Shown in pieces: positions 45,918 through 55,272 of a stretch of 64,000 bases of DNA. Below the pieces are notes generated by a model. The model saw only the letters and a list, made by a program, of their open reading frames with translations, searched no databases and was not told where the DNA came from. Each line of letters starts with the position of its first letter. Position 1 is the first letter of the stretch. A program made the position numbers and the translations under genes. Source of the stretch: Nitrosomonadales bacterium (GTDB taxonomy: Bacteria > Pseudomonadota > Gammaproteobacteria > Burkholderiales > Gallionellaceae); assembly GCA_016235045.1 (NCBI GenBank), contig JACRME010000019.1, positions 1 through 64,000 on the forward strand. Direction: 5' to 3'.

Positions 45918-46892
45918 ATGTCCATATCCCGATGCAACAAATGCGGCACGATCACGGAGCATGCACAAGAAATGATCGGAACGCACTTCAGTTGTGTTCG
46001 ATGTGAGATGTCAAATCCGATCTACGACACAGTCCTATTCGTGAACAAGCTGCTGGAACAATACTTCGCCCAGCGTAGCGAACTGAATGCGCTTCGCACA
46101 TCCTCACCTCAGTCACAAGAAGCGGAAAAACACGGCGATACCGTCGACATACACAATTCCGATTGGTTGAGCCTGGAGACACAACACCGCCCTATCGTTG
46201 ACTGGTTCAATGCCAAGACCATTACCGCCACGATCAACTCGAATGCTGTCGATACGACAGGCTTCTTTGACGAAGCCGCCGTTGCAATTGGCTCTGATTA
46301 CGAACTGCTGGGTGAGATTTGCGAACGAATTCGTTACGCACAGCAAAAGGAATACAACAGCGCCTTGATCCATCTTGACAAGAAATCAGCGGAAGATGCC
46401 AAGGCACTTGAAACCTTCGCTCGAAAACTTCACGAGTACTCACTAGTTGCCCGCTGTTTCAACAACAAGGAAGAAAAGAACCTTCGCCTTGTTCTGCAAA
46501 ACGCCCCCAACGTCCGGCGGTTTTTTGCTGGAGAATGGCTCGAGTGGTTCGCGCTGATGACTGGCCTGAGGATATGTCATGAGCGGAAGGCTGAATACGC
46601 CTGTGCCCGCAATCTCATACTTTCATACCCGCCGAATGAGAAAAGAGAGCTGGATGTCTTCTTCCTGATCAACAAAACCCGGCCGCTCTACATCGAGTGC
46701 AAGACCGGCGAATTCAGGCAGGACCTCGACAAATACATTTCCCTCAAGAAAAAACTGAACATCGAACAGAAGTATTTCATACTCTGTGTGCTGGACCTTG
46801 ACCCCGAGCAGTGCAAGGGGCTCAGTGCGATGCATGGCATAACTTTCGTCAATGTTCAGACACTGGGCCAGCATCTCTCGACGCTGGTCTGA
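45918..46892 (+). CDS. Zinc-ribbon protein with Card1-like PD-(D/E)XK nuclease domain
   Basis: 324 residues. Four cysteines as two CxxC pairs (C6, C9, C26, C29) make an N-terminal zinc ribbon. A helical middle follows to about residue 200. The C-terminal part has GEWLEW (205-210), RELDVFFL (Asp 246) and PLYIECKTG (Glu 260, Lys 262), the E...D...ExK layout of PD-(D/E)XK nucleases. The GxWLE...ELDV...YxIECKTG order is that of the nuclease half of DUF1887/Card1 proteins, where a CARF sensor takes the N-terminal place. No CARF domain is seen, so the trigger is unknown. Lower GC and an isolated setting suggest an accessory, perhaps defence, gene. Function is inferred. Confidence 0.62.
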   Translation: MSISRCNKCGTITEHAQEMIGTHFSCVRCEMSNPIYDTVLFVNKLLEQYFAQRSELNALRTSSPQSQEAEKHGDTVDIHNSDWLSLETQHRPIVDWFNAKTITATINSNAVDTTGFFDEAAVAIGSDYELLGEICERIRYAQQKEYNSALIHLDKKSAEDAKALETFARKLHEYSLVARCFNNKEEKNLRLVLQNAPNVRRFFAGEWLEWFALMTGLRICHERKAEYACARNLILSYPPNEKRELDVFFLINKTRPLYIECKTGEFRQDLDKYISLKKKLNIEQKYFILCVLDLDPEQCKGLSAMHGITFVNVQTLGQHLSTLV

Positions 46893-46925
46893 TTCAAAGG
46901 GCAGGCAGCAGCCTGCCCTCCTTCA

Positions 46926-47774
46926 TTACAATACCGCCTTCACCACCGTCGCCAACGCCGTCGTCGGCCTGCCGATGAGCTTGCTCAGTTGATGGCCATC
47001 ATCGAACAGCCCACCCCTGGAAACACCGGTGTCCGAATCGGAGAGCAAGGCGGCGACCGGTTCCGGCAATCCTGCTTTGATCAGCACGTTCTTGTACTCC
47101 TCTTCGGGCAGGTTGACGTAGCCGATGTTCTTGCCGGATTGGCGCGAGATTTCTGCCGCCAACTCGGTCAGCGTGTACGCGGTATCGCCTGCCAGTTCAT
47201 AGACTTTCCCTGCCTGGTTGTCTGCGATCAGTGCGGCGACATCGGCTTCGGCGTAGTCGGCGCGTGTGGCCGAGGAGATGCGGCCATTGCCGGCGCAGCC
47301 GTACACTGCGCCATGCGCCAGTGCGCCGGGGATGCCCATCGTGTAGTTCTCGGTGTACCAGCCGTGGCGCAGCAATAAGGCCGGCACGCCGGAGGCGCGG
47401 ATATAGGCTTCGGTCTCCTTGTGTTCGGCGGCAAGGCCCAGCGGCGAAGTGTCGGCACGCAGTACGCTGGTGTAAGCCAGCAGTTTCACGCCTGCACGCT
47501 TGGCGGCGTCGATGACGGAACGGTGTTGCCTTGCTCGTTGCCCGATCTCGCTGGACGAGATCAGCAGCACCTTGTCTGCGCCTTTCAGCGCGGCGTCCCA
47601 GCTTGTGGGCTGGTTGTAATCGCCAAAGCGCACCTGCACGCCCAGTGCGGCGAGGTCCTTGGCTTTTTCCACGTTGCGCACGGCGACGGCGATGCTTGTT
47701 GCGGGGACTTTCTTCAGCAAGGCCTTGACGACCAGGTGGCCCAGTTGGCCGGTAGCTCCAGTGACGATGATCAT
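46926..47774 (-). CDS. qorB: NAD(P)H:quinone oxidoreductase QorB (YtfG-like)
   Basis: 282 residues of the NmrA-like SDR group. MIIVTGATGQLGHLVVKALL holds the nucleotide loop GATGQLG; LLISSSEIGQRARQHRSVID, AYTSVLRADTSPLGLAAEHK and RHGWYTENY follow E. coli QorB closely. The end GGLFDDGHQLSKLIGRPTT is also conserved. The start is at 47774, with an AAAGGA site; the open frame goes 16 codons upstream without a site. It is divergent from the HxlR regulator, as ytfG/ytfH in E. coli. Confidence 0.93.
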   Translation of the reverse strand: MIIVTGATGQLGHLVVKALLKKVPATSIAVAVRNVEKAKDLAALGVQVRFGDYNQPTSWDAALKGADKVLLISSSEIGQRARQHRSVIDAAKRAGVKLLAYTSVLRADTSPLGLAAEHKETEAYIRASGVPALLLRHGWYTENYTMGIPGALAHGAVYGCAGNGRISSATRADYAEADVAALIADNQAGKVYELAGDTAYTLTELAAEISRQSGKNIGYVNLPEEEYKNVLIKAGLPEPVAALLSDSDTGVSRGGLFDDGHQLSKLIGRPTTALATVVKAVL

Positions 47775-47831
47775 GATCTTTTCCTTTCTTGTTGTGGTTG
47801 TTGGGTTGGTAAACAGAAGCATATCCGTTAC

Positions 47832-47848
47832 ACTTACTTTCCGTAAGT
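47832..47848. promoter_or_regulatory. Inverted repeat ACTTAC-N5-GTAAGT between qorB and its regulator
   Basis: Perfect six-base inverted repeat, 22 bases before the HxlR-family start and 58 before the qorB start. A further GTAAGTGT lies at 47861-47868. HxlR/QorR-type proteins bind such palindromes in the shared intergenic region and repress both genes. Binding is inferred. Confidence 0.55.
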
Positions 47849-47869
47849 ACGCACAAAAAGGTAAGTGTC

Positions 47870-48259
47870 ATGCCCCAGACAACCAACGGCAAACTCTCCA
47901 CCCGCATGCGGCGCGGAGATCTGTTCGCGACCGAATGCCCGTCGCGCGAAGTGCTCAATCACGTCACCAGCCGCTGGGGCGTACTGGTGCTGGTCGCGCT
48001 GATGGAAGGCACGCACCGCTTCAGCGAACTGCGCCGCAGGATCGGCGGGGTGAGCGAGAAGATGCTGGCGCAGACGCTGCAATACCTGGAGAAGGATGGT
48101 TTCATCGACCGCGTCTCCCACCCGGTCGTGCCGCCGCATGTCGAATATTCGCTGACGCCCCTGGGCAGGGATGTCGCCGGCCAGGTCGGTGCCCTGGCCG
48201 AATGGATAGAGATCAATCTGCCGAAGATCATGACGGCGCAACAGAAGCGTTCGGCCTGA
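47870..48259 (+). CDS. HxlR-family transcriptional regulator (YtfH/QorR-like)
   Basis: 129 residues. SREVLNHVTSRWGVLVLVAL with the winged-helix core MEGTHRFSELRRRIGGVSEKMLAQTLQYLE, then DGFIDRVSHPVVPPHVEYSL. One Cys (Cys 22 in ATECPS) is near the place of the redox Cys of HxlR-type sensors. It probably controls divergent qorB in response to electrophiles or quinones. Confidence 0.92.
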   Translation: MPQTTNGKLSTRMRRGDLFATECPSREVLNHVTSRWGVLVLVALMEGTHRFSELRRRIGGVSEKMLAQTLQYLEKDGFIDRVSHPVVPPHVEYSLTPLGRDVAGQVGALAEWIEINLPKIMTAQQKRSA

Positions 48260-48394
48260 AGACGATGGCAACAGGTGCAACCTTGTCGATGGCATGGCTG
48301 CCCTCGCAAATTATTTTATGAACCGGGCAGCGCCGGAACGGTAAAATGCGCGTCCTGTGCGTTTTGTCACCCCGATCATCCTGAGGAGTTGCAG

Positions 48395-49636
48395 TTGAGT
48401 CTGATCCGCCCGTTTGCCGGTTTGCGTCCGGCGCCATCCCGTGCCGCCGAAGTCGCCGCCCCACCCTATGATGTGCTTTCCACCGAAGAGGCAAGAGCGC
48501 GGGCGAAAGACAAGCCGTGGAGTTTCCTGCACATCTCCAAGCCGGAGATCGACCTGCCGGTAGGCACCGATCCTTATGCGGCCGAGGTGTATGCCAAGGC
48601 GGCGGAGAATCTGGACAAGATGCTGGCGGCCGGCGTGCTGACCCGCGATGCCGCGCCCTGCTATTACGCCTACCGCCTGATCATGGGCGGCCACAGCCAG
48701 ACCGGGCTGGTCGCGGCAGCCTCGGTGGCGGATTACGACACCAACCGCATCCGCAAACACGAATTTACCCGCCCCGATAAAGAAGACGATCGCGTGCGCC
48801 AGATCGACGCGCTCAATGCGCAGACCGGCCCGGTGCTGCTGGCCTATCCGACCGCGCCGCAGGTGGATGGGATCCTTGCCAAGGCTTCCGGCGGCACGCC
48901 CGATGCCGATGTGACGGCAGCAGACGGCATCCGCCATACAATCTGGGTGATCCGCGATGCGGCAGTGCTCAGCCAGCTGACCGCCGCTTTCGACGCCATG
49001 CATGCGCTGTATATCGCCGACGGCCACCACCGTTCCGCCGCCGCTTCGCGCGTGGCCGCCGCACGCAAGGCCGCCAACCCGAAACACAGCGGCGCAGAGA
49101 GCTACAACTATTTCCTCTCGGTCATCTTCCCGCACCACCAGATGAAGATCATGGATTACAACCGCGTGATGTCCGACCTCAACGGCATGGATGCGGAAGG
49201 ATTCCTGAAGCGCATCGGCGAGAAGTTCTCGGTGCAGCCCAGCGCGGCACCGGTCAAGCCGACCAAGCCGGGCGAGTTCGGTCTTTACCTGCCGGGGCAG
49301 TGGTATCGCCTGAACATCCGCGCCGACCTGATCCCGACCAACGATCCGGTGGCGCGCCTGGACGTGAGCCTGCTGCAGAACCACCTGATCGCGCCGGTGC
49401 TCGGCATCGCCGATCCGCGCCGCGACAAGCGTATAGATTTCGTCGGCGGCATCCGCGGCCTGCCGGAACTGGAAAAGCGCGTGAACAGCGGCGAGATGGC
49501 GGCGGCCTTCGCGCTGTTCGCCACGCGCATGGAAGACCTGATGGCGGTGGCGGACGCCAACGAGGTGATGCCGCCCAAGTCAACCTGGTTCGAGCCCAAG
49601 CTGGCGGATGGACTGGTGTCGCACGTGCTGGATTGA
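48395..49636 (+). CDS. DUF1015 family protein
   Basis: 413 residues, TTG start with GAGGAG six bases upstream and the family N-terminus MSLIRPFAGLRPAPSRAAEV. PPYDVLSTEEARARAKD, FTRPDKEDDRVRQIDALN, YIADGHHRSAAASRVAA and the end EVMPPKSTWFEPKL are strongly conserved. This family is widespread and is often near phosphoglycerate dehydrogenase or serC; it is thought to be a metal- or nucleotide-binding enzyme but is not characterised. It is transcribed alone. Confidence 0.9.
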   Translation: MSLIRPFAGLRPAPSRAAEVAAPPYDVLSTEEARARAKDKPWSFLHISKPEIDLPVGTDPYAAEVYAKAAENLDKMLAAGVLTRDAAPCYYAYRLIMGGHSQTGLVAAASVADYDTNRIRKHEFTRPDKEDDRVRQIDALNAQTGPVLLAYPTAPQVDGILAKASGGTPDADVTAADGIRHTIWVIRDAAVLSQLTAAFDAMHALYIADGHHRSAAASRVAAARKAANPKHSGAESYNYFLSVIFPHHQMKIMDYNRVMSDLNGMDAEGFLKRIGEKFSVQPSAAPVKPTKPGEFGLYLPGQWYRLNIRADLIPTNDPVARLDVSLLQNHLIAPVLGIADPRRDKRIDFVGGIRGLPELEKRVNSGEMAAAFALFATRMEDLMAVADANEVMPPKSTWFEPKLADGLVSHVLD

Positions 49637-49696
49637 TACCGTATTACGGTGTGCTAGAGTACAAACAATGTTGCGAACTGGTGAGAAAGGATAGTC

Positions 49697-50260
49697 ATGA
49701 AAGACATCATGCTGAGGCTGGTCGATGTACCCATGGTGCGCATGTTCGTGCTCGCGGGCATCATCTTTTTGATGATCGCAGTGCTGGGCAAGATCGAGGG
49801 CAAGATCGAGCCCGGTCGAATCGGCCGCATCGGCGCGGCCATCCTGGGCGCAGTGCTGATTGTGATCGGCCTGGTCATGCAGTACGGCGAGACGCCCGAG
49901 ATGTACTCCAGGCTGCCGCCCAACCTGATCGCCACTTTCCCGCAAAACGCGGTCGCCATCGCACCTGCCAGCACCGTTCCGGCCGCTCCGGCGATTCCCA
50001 TCAAGGTCGTCTCCGGTACCTATGGCCGCAACTGCAATGCCAAGGCGGGCAATGCGACAGCACAACTGGCCAAGGCCTGCGACGGCCAAGGCAGTTGCGA
50101 TTTCGCGATCGACCCGGCCGCGCTGGAGGATCCAGCGCCGAATTGCAGCAAGGATTTCGCCGCCGAGTGGAAATGCGGCGACAGCAACGCGGTCTATTCT
50201 GCCGCCCTGTCCAGCCTCAGCGGCAAGAACGACAAGCTGCGTTTGGGTTGCTCCAGCTAA
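49697..50260 (+). CDS. Membrane-anchored Cys-rich protein, SUEL-lectin-like domain
   Basis: 187 residues. Two membrane helices (about 14-31 and 45-62), a Pro/Ala linker (about 80-101) and an outer domain of about 85 residues with six cysteines (about C113, C128, C134, C150, C160, C185). The order SGTYGRNCNA ... ACDGQGSCDFAID ... CSKDFAAEWKCG resembles the galactose-binding (SUEL) lectin repeat, so carbohydrate binding at the cell surface is possible. No functional evidence is in the context. An AAGGA site precedes the ATG. Confidence 0.65.
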   Translation: MKDIMLRLVDVPMVRMFVLAGIIFLMIAVLGKIEGKIEPGRIGRIGAAILGAVLIVIGLVMQYGETPEMYSRLPPNLIATFPQNAVAIAPASTVPAAPAIPIKVVSGTYGRNCNAKAGNATAQLAKACDGQGSCDFAIDPAALEDPAPNCSKDFAAEWKCGDSNAVYSAALSSLSGKNDKLRLGCSS

Positions 50261-50672
50261 AAACAGCCGGTTTTCTACGCGAAATTCTCTAACGCTTCTC
50301 GCCCGCCAAGTCAATTTTCGGCCGCCAATTTATCGCTTGAAAAAACCTGTCCCACCCCTACAATTAGTCGAACTCAAGTGAAAGACCACTATATATAGTG
50401 GTTTTTGCTTTCCCGGCTGAAGTGGCCCATGCAATCAAGGGGGTAGCGACGTGTTCGATTCCGAAACTGTTTCAACCTTCACCAGTGACGATTCCGGGGC
50501 CGGCAATTCGCAAATAACTTCTCCCGGGCGACACCCAATACCCCGCTCGGGAGATCAAGTAAAACAACCCGTGAAAGAGGATATTTCCAAATCCCCCGTC
50601 TCCGGGAAGCAAATACCGGACGAACTCGCAAAGAATCTGGCGGACAAACCTGCAAATAAAGGAACCCGGGAA
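50261..50672 (+). promoter_or_regulatory. nrdJ promoter and leader region
   Basis: 412 bp without an assured gene. It contains the NrdR-type boxes (50355-50402), a possible GTG start at 50451 in frame with nrdJ, and a perfect stem TCTCCCG/CGGGAGA at 50520-50554. Codons between 50451 and 50672 use many A/T third positions, unlike nrdJ itself, so I read it as an untranslated leader, though a 74-codon N-terminal extension is not excluded. No B12-box (GCCACTG) of a cobalamin riboswitch is seen. Confidence 0.5.
50355..50402. promoter_or_regulatory. Tandem NrdR boxes upstream of nrdJ
   Basis: A perfect 18-base palindrome ACCACTATATATAGTGGT at 50385-50402 matches the NrdR consensus ACACWATATATWGTGT at its core. 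A weaker half-match CTACAATTAG is centred at about 50362, 31 bp away. Three helical turns is the usual spacing of paired NrdR boxes. The gene behind is a ribonucleotide reductase, the classic NrdR target. Confidence 0.78.
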
Positions 50673-53495
50673 ATGACACAAGAGATCAGCACCGAAGTGC
50701 TGCTGGAAAAATACGCAGAAGCGGACGAAAAAACGGTGCAGGATGTGCGCCGCCGCGTCGCGCGCGGTTTGGCGCAAGCAGAGAAACCGGAACAACGCGC
50801 CCAATGGGAAGAGGCGTTCTTCCTGGCGCAAGAAAACGGTTTCGTCCCTGCCGGCCGCATCAACTCAGCCGCCGGCCTGAAAATACAGGCAACACTGATC
50901 AACTGCTTCGTGCAGCCGGTCGGCGATGCCATTTCCGGCACCAACGACGGCAAGCCCGGCATCTACGACGCCTTGCAGCAGGCGGCCGAAACGATGCGGC
51001 GCGGCGGCGGCGTCGGCTACGACTTCTCTTCCATCCGCCCCGAGGGCGCGCACGTCAAAGGCACCAACTCGCGCGCCAGCGGCCCCATCTCGTATATGCG
51101 CGTGTTCGACCGCTCCTGCGAGACGGTCGAATCCGCCGGCGCGCGGCGCGGCGCGCAGATGGGTGTGCTGCGCTGCGATCACCCCGATATCGAGAAATTC
51201 ATCGGCGCCAAGGACCAGGGCGACTTGCGCAACTTCAACATCTCCGTCGGCGTGACCGATGCGTTGATGCAGGCAGTGGAAAAAGACGAGGAGTTCGAAC
51301 TGGTGCATGCCGCCGAACCTTCAGTTGCGCTCAAGGCCGCGGGCGCCACGCGCCGCCAAGACGGCAAATGGATCTACCGCAAGGTGCGCGCCACCGACCT
51401 GTGGAAACAGATCATCGCCAGCACCTACGACCATGCCGAACCGGGCGTACTGTTCATCGACCTGATGAACCGCGACAACAACCTCTCGTATTGCGAAATT
51501 ATCGAAGCCACCAATCCCTGTGCAGAGCAACCCCTGCCCCCGTACGGCTGCTGCTGCCTCGGCTCCATCGACATGACGCGCATGGTGAAGAATCCGTTCT
51601 CCAAGCATGCCGGTTTCGATCATGAACCCTTCAAGCAACTGGTGCGCACTGCGGTGCGCATGCTGGACAACGTGCTCGACGTGACGGCCTGGCCGCTGCC
51701 GGAACAGCAGCAGGAAGCGCAGAACAAACGCCGCGTCGGCCTGGGTTTCACCGGGCTGGGCGATGCGCTGGTGATGCTGGGACTGCGTTACGACACCGAC
51801 GAGGCGCGCGCTTTTGCCGCCGACATCACGCGTATCATGCGCGACGAGGCCTATCTCGCCTCGGTCGACCTGGCGATCGAGCGCGGCAAGTTCCCGCTGC
51901 TGGATACCGATAAATACCTGTCCGCGCCGCGCTTCGCTTCGCGCCTGCCGGACGAAATCAAGGACAAGATACGCAAGCACGGCCTGCGCAACAGCCACCT
52001 GCTTTCCATCGCCCCCACCGGCACCATCTCGCTGGCCTTCGCCGACAACGCTTCCAACGGCATCGAACCGGCCTTCTCGTGGTTCTACACACGCAAGAAA
52101 CGCATGATGGATGGCACGACCAAGGACTATCCGGTTGAGGATCACGCCTGGCGCGTGTACAAACAGCAAGGCGGCGATATGGATCACCTGCCGCCCGCGT
52201 TCGTCACCGCGCTGGAAATCACCGCCATCGATCACATGAAGATGGTCGCCGCCGTCGCGCCGTTTATCGACACTTCGATCAGCAAAACCGTCAACGTGCC
52301 CGCCGATTATCCGTATGAGGATTTCAAGGATCTCTACACCGAAGCCTGGAAGGCCGGACTGAAAGGCCTGGCGACCTATCGCCCGAACAGCGTGCTGGGC
52401 TCGGTGTTGTCGGTGACGCCGGAGAAGAAGGAAGAACAACCGCAGGATTTCGTGTTCGACCAGGACCGTCGCATCGTGCTGGAAGCTACGCCCAATCCCG
52501 CCCTCGCCTCGTTGCGCTGGCCGGGTCGCCCCAAACTCACGGCCGGCAGTGCCGGCTGGGTGTCGCAGGTGGTGAAGCATCCGCTCGGCAGCTTTGTGAC
52601 CTTCGTGTCGCACACCACCAACGGGCGCAATCATCCGTTCGAGGTCTGGGTAAACGGTTCGGAACAGCCGCGCGGATTGGGGGCGCTGGCCAAGTCGCTG
52701 TCGATGGATATGCGCACCAGCGATCCGGTTTGGGTGCGCATGAAGCTGGAAATGCTGATGAAGACGGCGGGCGACGACGCGTTCGACATGCCCATGCCGC
52801 CCGACGGCGAAATAAAGCGCATGCCCAGCCTGGTGGCCGCGTTCGCTCACCTGCTGAAATACCGCATCGAGGAATTGGGCGCGCTGGAAGTCTCTGACGG
52901 CGTCACCACGCCGATGATGGACGCGCTGTTCGCCAAGAAAGAACCGAAGACCGGCACCGACGGCACCATGAGTTGGACGGTGGACATTTCCAACGCGGGC
53001 ACCGGCGACGATTTCGTGCTGGGCCTGAAAGAACTGGTGCTGCCCGACGGCCAGCGCCGCCCCTACTCGATGTGGCTTTCCGGCGTGTATCCACGCGCGC
53101 TCGACGGGCTGTGCAAAGTGCTGAGCCTGGACATGCGCGTGATCGACCCGGCCTGGATCGGCATGAAGCTGCGCAAGTTGCTCAACTTCGGGGAACCGCT
53201 GGGCGATTTCATGGCGCGCGTGCCGGGCGGCAACAAGATGGAAAGCTACCCTTCGACCGTCTCCTATGTCGCCAAGCTCATCATCCACCGCTACGCCATG
53301 CTCGGTATCCTCGACGAGCACGGCTACCCGGTGCGGCAGATGGGCGTGCTGGAGATTCCCGAAGGTCAGATCAAACCGACCAGCACCAAGCCCATCGTCG
53401 GCAAACTGTGCAAGGAATGCGGAAACGCAACGTTGATCAAGAAAGACGGCTGTGAATTTTGTACAAGTTGCGGCGCGATCGGGGCGTGCGGCTAG
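50673..53495 (+). CDS. nrdJ: Adenosylcobalamin-dependent (class II) ribonucleoside-diphosphate reductase
   Basis: About 940 residues from ATG 50673. Makes deoxynucleotides with coenzyme B12, without needing oxygen. Catalytic-barrel features: [20 protein letters not shown] (Cys), [40 protein letters not shown] and [19 protein letters not shown]. After residue about 600 come two TSCPD-like repeats (about 52490-52900 and 52960-53330), and the chain ends in a zinc-ribbon-like [20 protein letters not shown] with [11 protein letters not shown] 50673 has AAAGGAA about nine bases before it; GTG 50451 is an alternative. Confidence 0.94.
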   Translation: MTQEISTEVLLEKYAEADEKTVQDVRRRVARGLAQAEKPEQRAQWEEAFFLAQENGFVPAGRINSAAGLKIQATLINCFVQPVGDAISGTNDGKPGIYDALQQAAETMRRGGGVGYDFSSIRPEGAHVKGTNSRASGPISYMRVFDRSCETVESAGARRGAQMGVLRCDHPDIEKFIGAKDQGDLRNFNISVGVTDALMQAVEKDEEFELVHAAEPSVALKAAGATRRQDGKWIYRKVRATDLWKQIIASTYDHAEPGVLFIDLMNRDNNLSYCEIIEATNPCAEQPLPPYGCCCLGSIDMTRMVKNPFSKHAGFDHEPFKQLVRTAVRMLDNVLDVTAWPLPEQQQEAQNKRRVGLGFTGLGDALVMLGLRYDTDEARAFAADITRIMRDEAYLASVDLAIERGKFPLLDTDKYLSAPRFASRLPDEIKDKIRKHGLRNSHLLSIAPTGTISLAFADNASNGIEPAFSWFYTRKKRMMDGTTKDYPVEDHAWRVYKQQGGDMDHLPPAFVTALEITAIDHMKMVAAVAPFIDTSISKTVNVPADYPYEDFKDLYTEAWKAGLKGLATYRPNSVLGSVLSVTPEKKEEQPQDFVFDQDRRIVLEATPNPALASLRWPGRPKLTAGSAGWVSQVVKHPLGSFVTFVSHTTNGRNHPFEVWVNGSEQPRGLGALAKSLSMDMRTSDPVWVRMKLEMLMKTAGDDAFDMPMPPDGEIKRMPSLVAAFAHLLKYRIEELGALEVSDGVTTPMMDALFAKKEPKTGTDGTMSWTVDISNAGTGDDFVLGLKELVLPDGQRRPYSMWLSGVYPRALDGLCKVLSLDMRVIDPAWIGMKLRKLLNFGEPLGDFMARVPGGNKMESYPSTVSYVAKLIIHRYAMLGILDEHGYPVRQMGVLEIPEGQIKPTSTKPIVGKLCKECGNATLIKKDGCEFCTSCGAIGACG

Positions 53496-53533
53496 CCCGG
53501 ATAATTCACCAACTTCCTCCGGGGAGCCTGCCC

Positions 53534-53599
53534 GTAGAAGCGAAACTTGTTGCGCGATAGGGTTTATGCGGAAAATCGCCCGGCAAGCCGGGCTCCTAC
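53534..53599. repeat. REP-like palindromic pair, copy 3 of 3
   Basis: GTAGAAGCGAAACTTGTTGC at the left with two substitutions that weaken the first stem, then GCGATAGGG and the perfect GCCCGGCAAGCCGGGC before CTCCTAC. The sequence just left of it (ATAATTCACCAACTTCCTCC) matches the flank of copy 1 (ATATTTCACCAACTTCCTCC), so the repeat unit is larger than the stems. It lies between convergent nrdJ and the AMP-ligase gene. Confidence 0.75.
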
Positions 53600-53705
53600 C
53601 AAAACTTCCTCCTGAAATATGGAAGCTTGTCGGGTAATTCCGCAAATCAGGAAGACAAACGGCTCCCAAGCTCCCCAGGCATGGAGATTTCAACTGGCGG
53701 TCTGG

Positions 53706-55271
53706 TTACGACAGCCCCGTCTTTTTGATTTTGCCGTTATCTGTTTTAGGCAAGCTGGGTACGGCGACGATATATTTTGGAACCATGACGCTTTCGAGCC
53801 GGCTCTGGCACTCCCGGTGCAGTTGCTTTTCGCTCAACGCGATGCCCTCCTCGAACACGACGAAAGCCTTCACCGCCTGACCGAGCATGTCGTCCGGCAC
53901 GCCGATGACGGCAGCTTCCTTCACGCCCGGAATGTTCATGAGCGTGTGCTCCACTTCCTTCGGCGCTACTTTCTCCCCGCGCGACTTGATGATGTCATCC
54001 ATGCGCGCGACGAAATACAGATAGCCTTTGTCGTCCATTTTGCAGTAGTCGCCCGTGTAAAAAACTCTTTCTCCGGGAAGCGGTCCGGGCCTGAGCGCCT
54101 TGGCTGTGGCCTCGGGCTTCTCCCAATAGCCCTGCATGACATTGGCGCCGCGAATGACGAGTTGCCCGACAACGCCCGGAGCCACTTTGTTGTCGTTCTC
54201 ATCCACGATCCACATTTCCGTGTTCGGGATGGCAATGCCGATGCTCTGCGGCAGGCGGTCGATATCCTTCGGCGGGAGATAGCTGCATCGATTGCATTCG
54301 GTAAGCCCGTACATCGAGTAAATGCGCGCAGCAGGAAAGACATCCCTGAGCATTTGGATGTGCTTGACCGGAAGCGCCGCAGCTGCATTGGTCACGTAAC
54401 GTATCCTGGACAGGTCGTAGTCCTTGATCGATTTGAACTCGGTGAGAACCGCAAACATGGTGGGAACGCCGGGAAACGCAGTTACCCCCTCATCGACCAT
54501 CAGATTGAGTATCTGCGCCGGGAAAGCGAAAGAGCGTTCCAGCACCAGTCGCGCGCCCTCCCGGAACGCCATGATCATCTGGTAAAGACCATAGCTGTAT
54601 GCCAGCGAGAGAACGCCCAGAATCACTTCGTCTGCTTGCACCTCAAGATACGAGACGATGGACGCACATGCAGTCAGCATGTTGCGATGCGTCATCATTA
54701 CCCCCTTCGGGTCGCCGGTGGAACCGGAGGTATAGATGATGGCGGCAAGATCCATATCGATGCAGGATCGTGCAGGTGGCGCCGAGCCATCTCCGTCTGC
54801 AAGCGCGTCGTTCCAGCGCCGGGCATAAGGAAGTGCGGCGAGTATTGCATCGTCGATTGCACCGGAGACGATAACGCTGCGCAAATGCGAGCACTCTTGT
54901 GCCGGTCCTGAAAACACGGAATGCAGGTGAACGTCCGTAATGAGCGCCGCTGGCCGGCAATCCTGCAATAGATAGCTCAGCTTGTCGCTCCTGGTCATCG
55001 GGTTGACGATGGAGACAACCGCATTCGCCTTGAGAACCGCCCAAAATGCGATCACCGTTTCGGCCGTGTTGTCGGCAAAGACCACGACCCGGTCGCCGCG
55101 CTTGACGCCCGAAGCCACCAGTACGTGCGCAAGCGAATTCGAGCGGGCATCGATCTCGCCGTAGCTGATCCGTTGCTTGTTGCATACAAGCGCTATCCTG
55201 TCGGTACACTCCCGTGCGGTTTGAAGCAGGTAGTCGTGCAGGAGCGGCACCGGGCCGTGGCTGATTCCCAT
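53706..55271 (-). CDS. AMP-forming acyl-CoA/acyl-ACP ligase
   Basis: 521 residues, ANL superfamily. Activates a carboxylic acid as acyl-AMP and passes it to CoA or a carrier protein. AMP-loop IIYTSGSTGDPKGVMMTHRN (near 170), YGLTECNR, YTGDYCKMDDKGYLYFVARM and the C-terminal catalytic Lys in KTDNGKIKK are intact. The open frame extends 116 codons upstream through the asnB end, but homology and a GAGG site set ATG 55271. One base follows the asnB stop. An acyl carrier protein gene lies 5 kb away in the same locus, a plausible acceptor. Confidence 0.9.
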   Translation of the reverse strand: MGISHGPVPLLHDYLLQTARECTDRIALVCNKQRISYGEIDARSNSLAHVLVASGVKRGDRVVVFADNTAETVIAFWAVLKANAVVSIVNPMTRSDKLSYLLQDCRPAALITDVHLHSVFSGPAQECSHLRSVIVSGAIDDAILAALPYARRWNDALADGDGSAPPARSCIDMDLAAIIYTSGSTGDPKGVMMTHRNMLTACASIVSYLEVQADEVILGVLSLAYSYGLYQMIMAFREGARLVLERSFAFPAQILNLMVDEGVTAFPGVPTMFAVLTEFKSIKDYDLSRIRYVTNAAAALPVKHIQMLRDVFPAARIYSMYGLTECNRCSYLPPKDIDRLPQSIGIAIPNTEMWIVDENDNKVAPGVVGQLVIRGANVMQGYWEKPEATAKALRPGPLPGERVFYTGDYCKMDDKGYLYFVARMDDIIKSRGEKVAPKEVEHTLMNIPGVKEAAVIGVPDDMLGQAVKAFVVFEEGIALSEKQLHRECQSRLESVMVPKYIVAVPSLPKTDNGKIKKTGLS

Positions 55272-55272
55272 T

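Noticed and set aside
50261-50672. Cobalamin riboswitch before nrdJ
   Set aside because: The conserved B12 box is absent, and B12 riboswitches usually control B12-independent enzymes rather than class II reductase.
51321-53693. 790-codon minus-strand open frame
   Set aside because: Antisense to nrdJ, with shadow-type composition and no recognisable motif.
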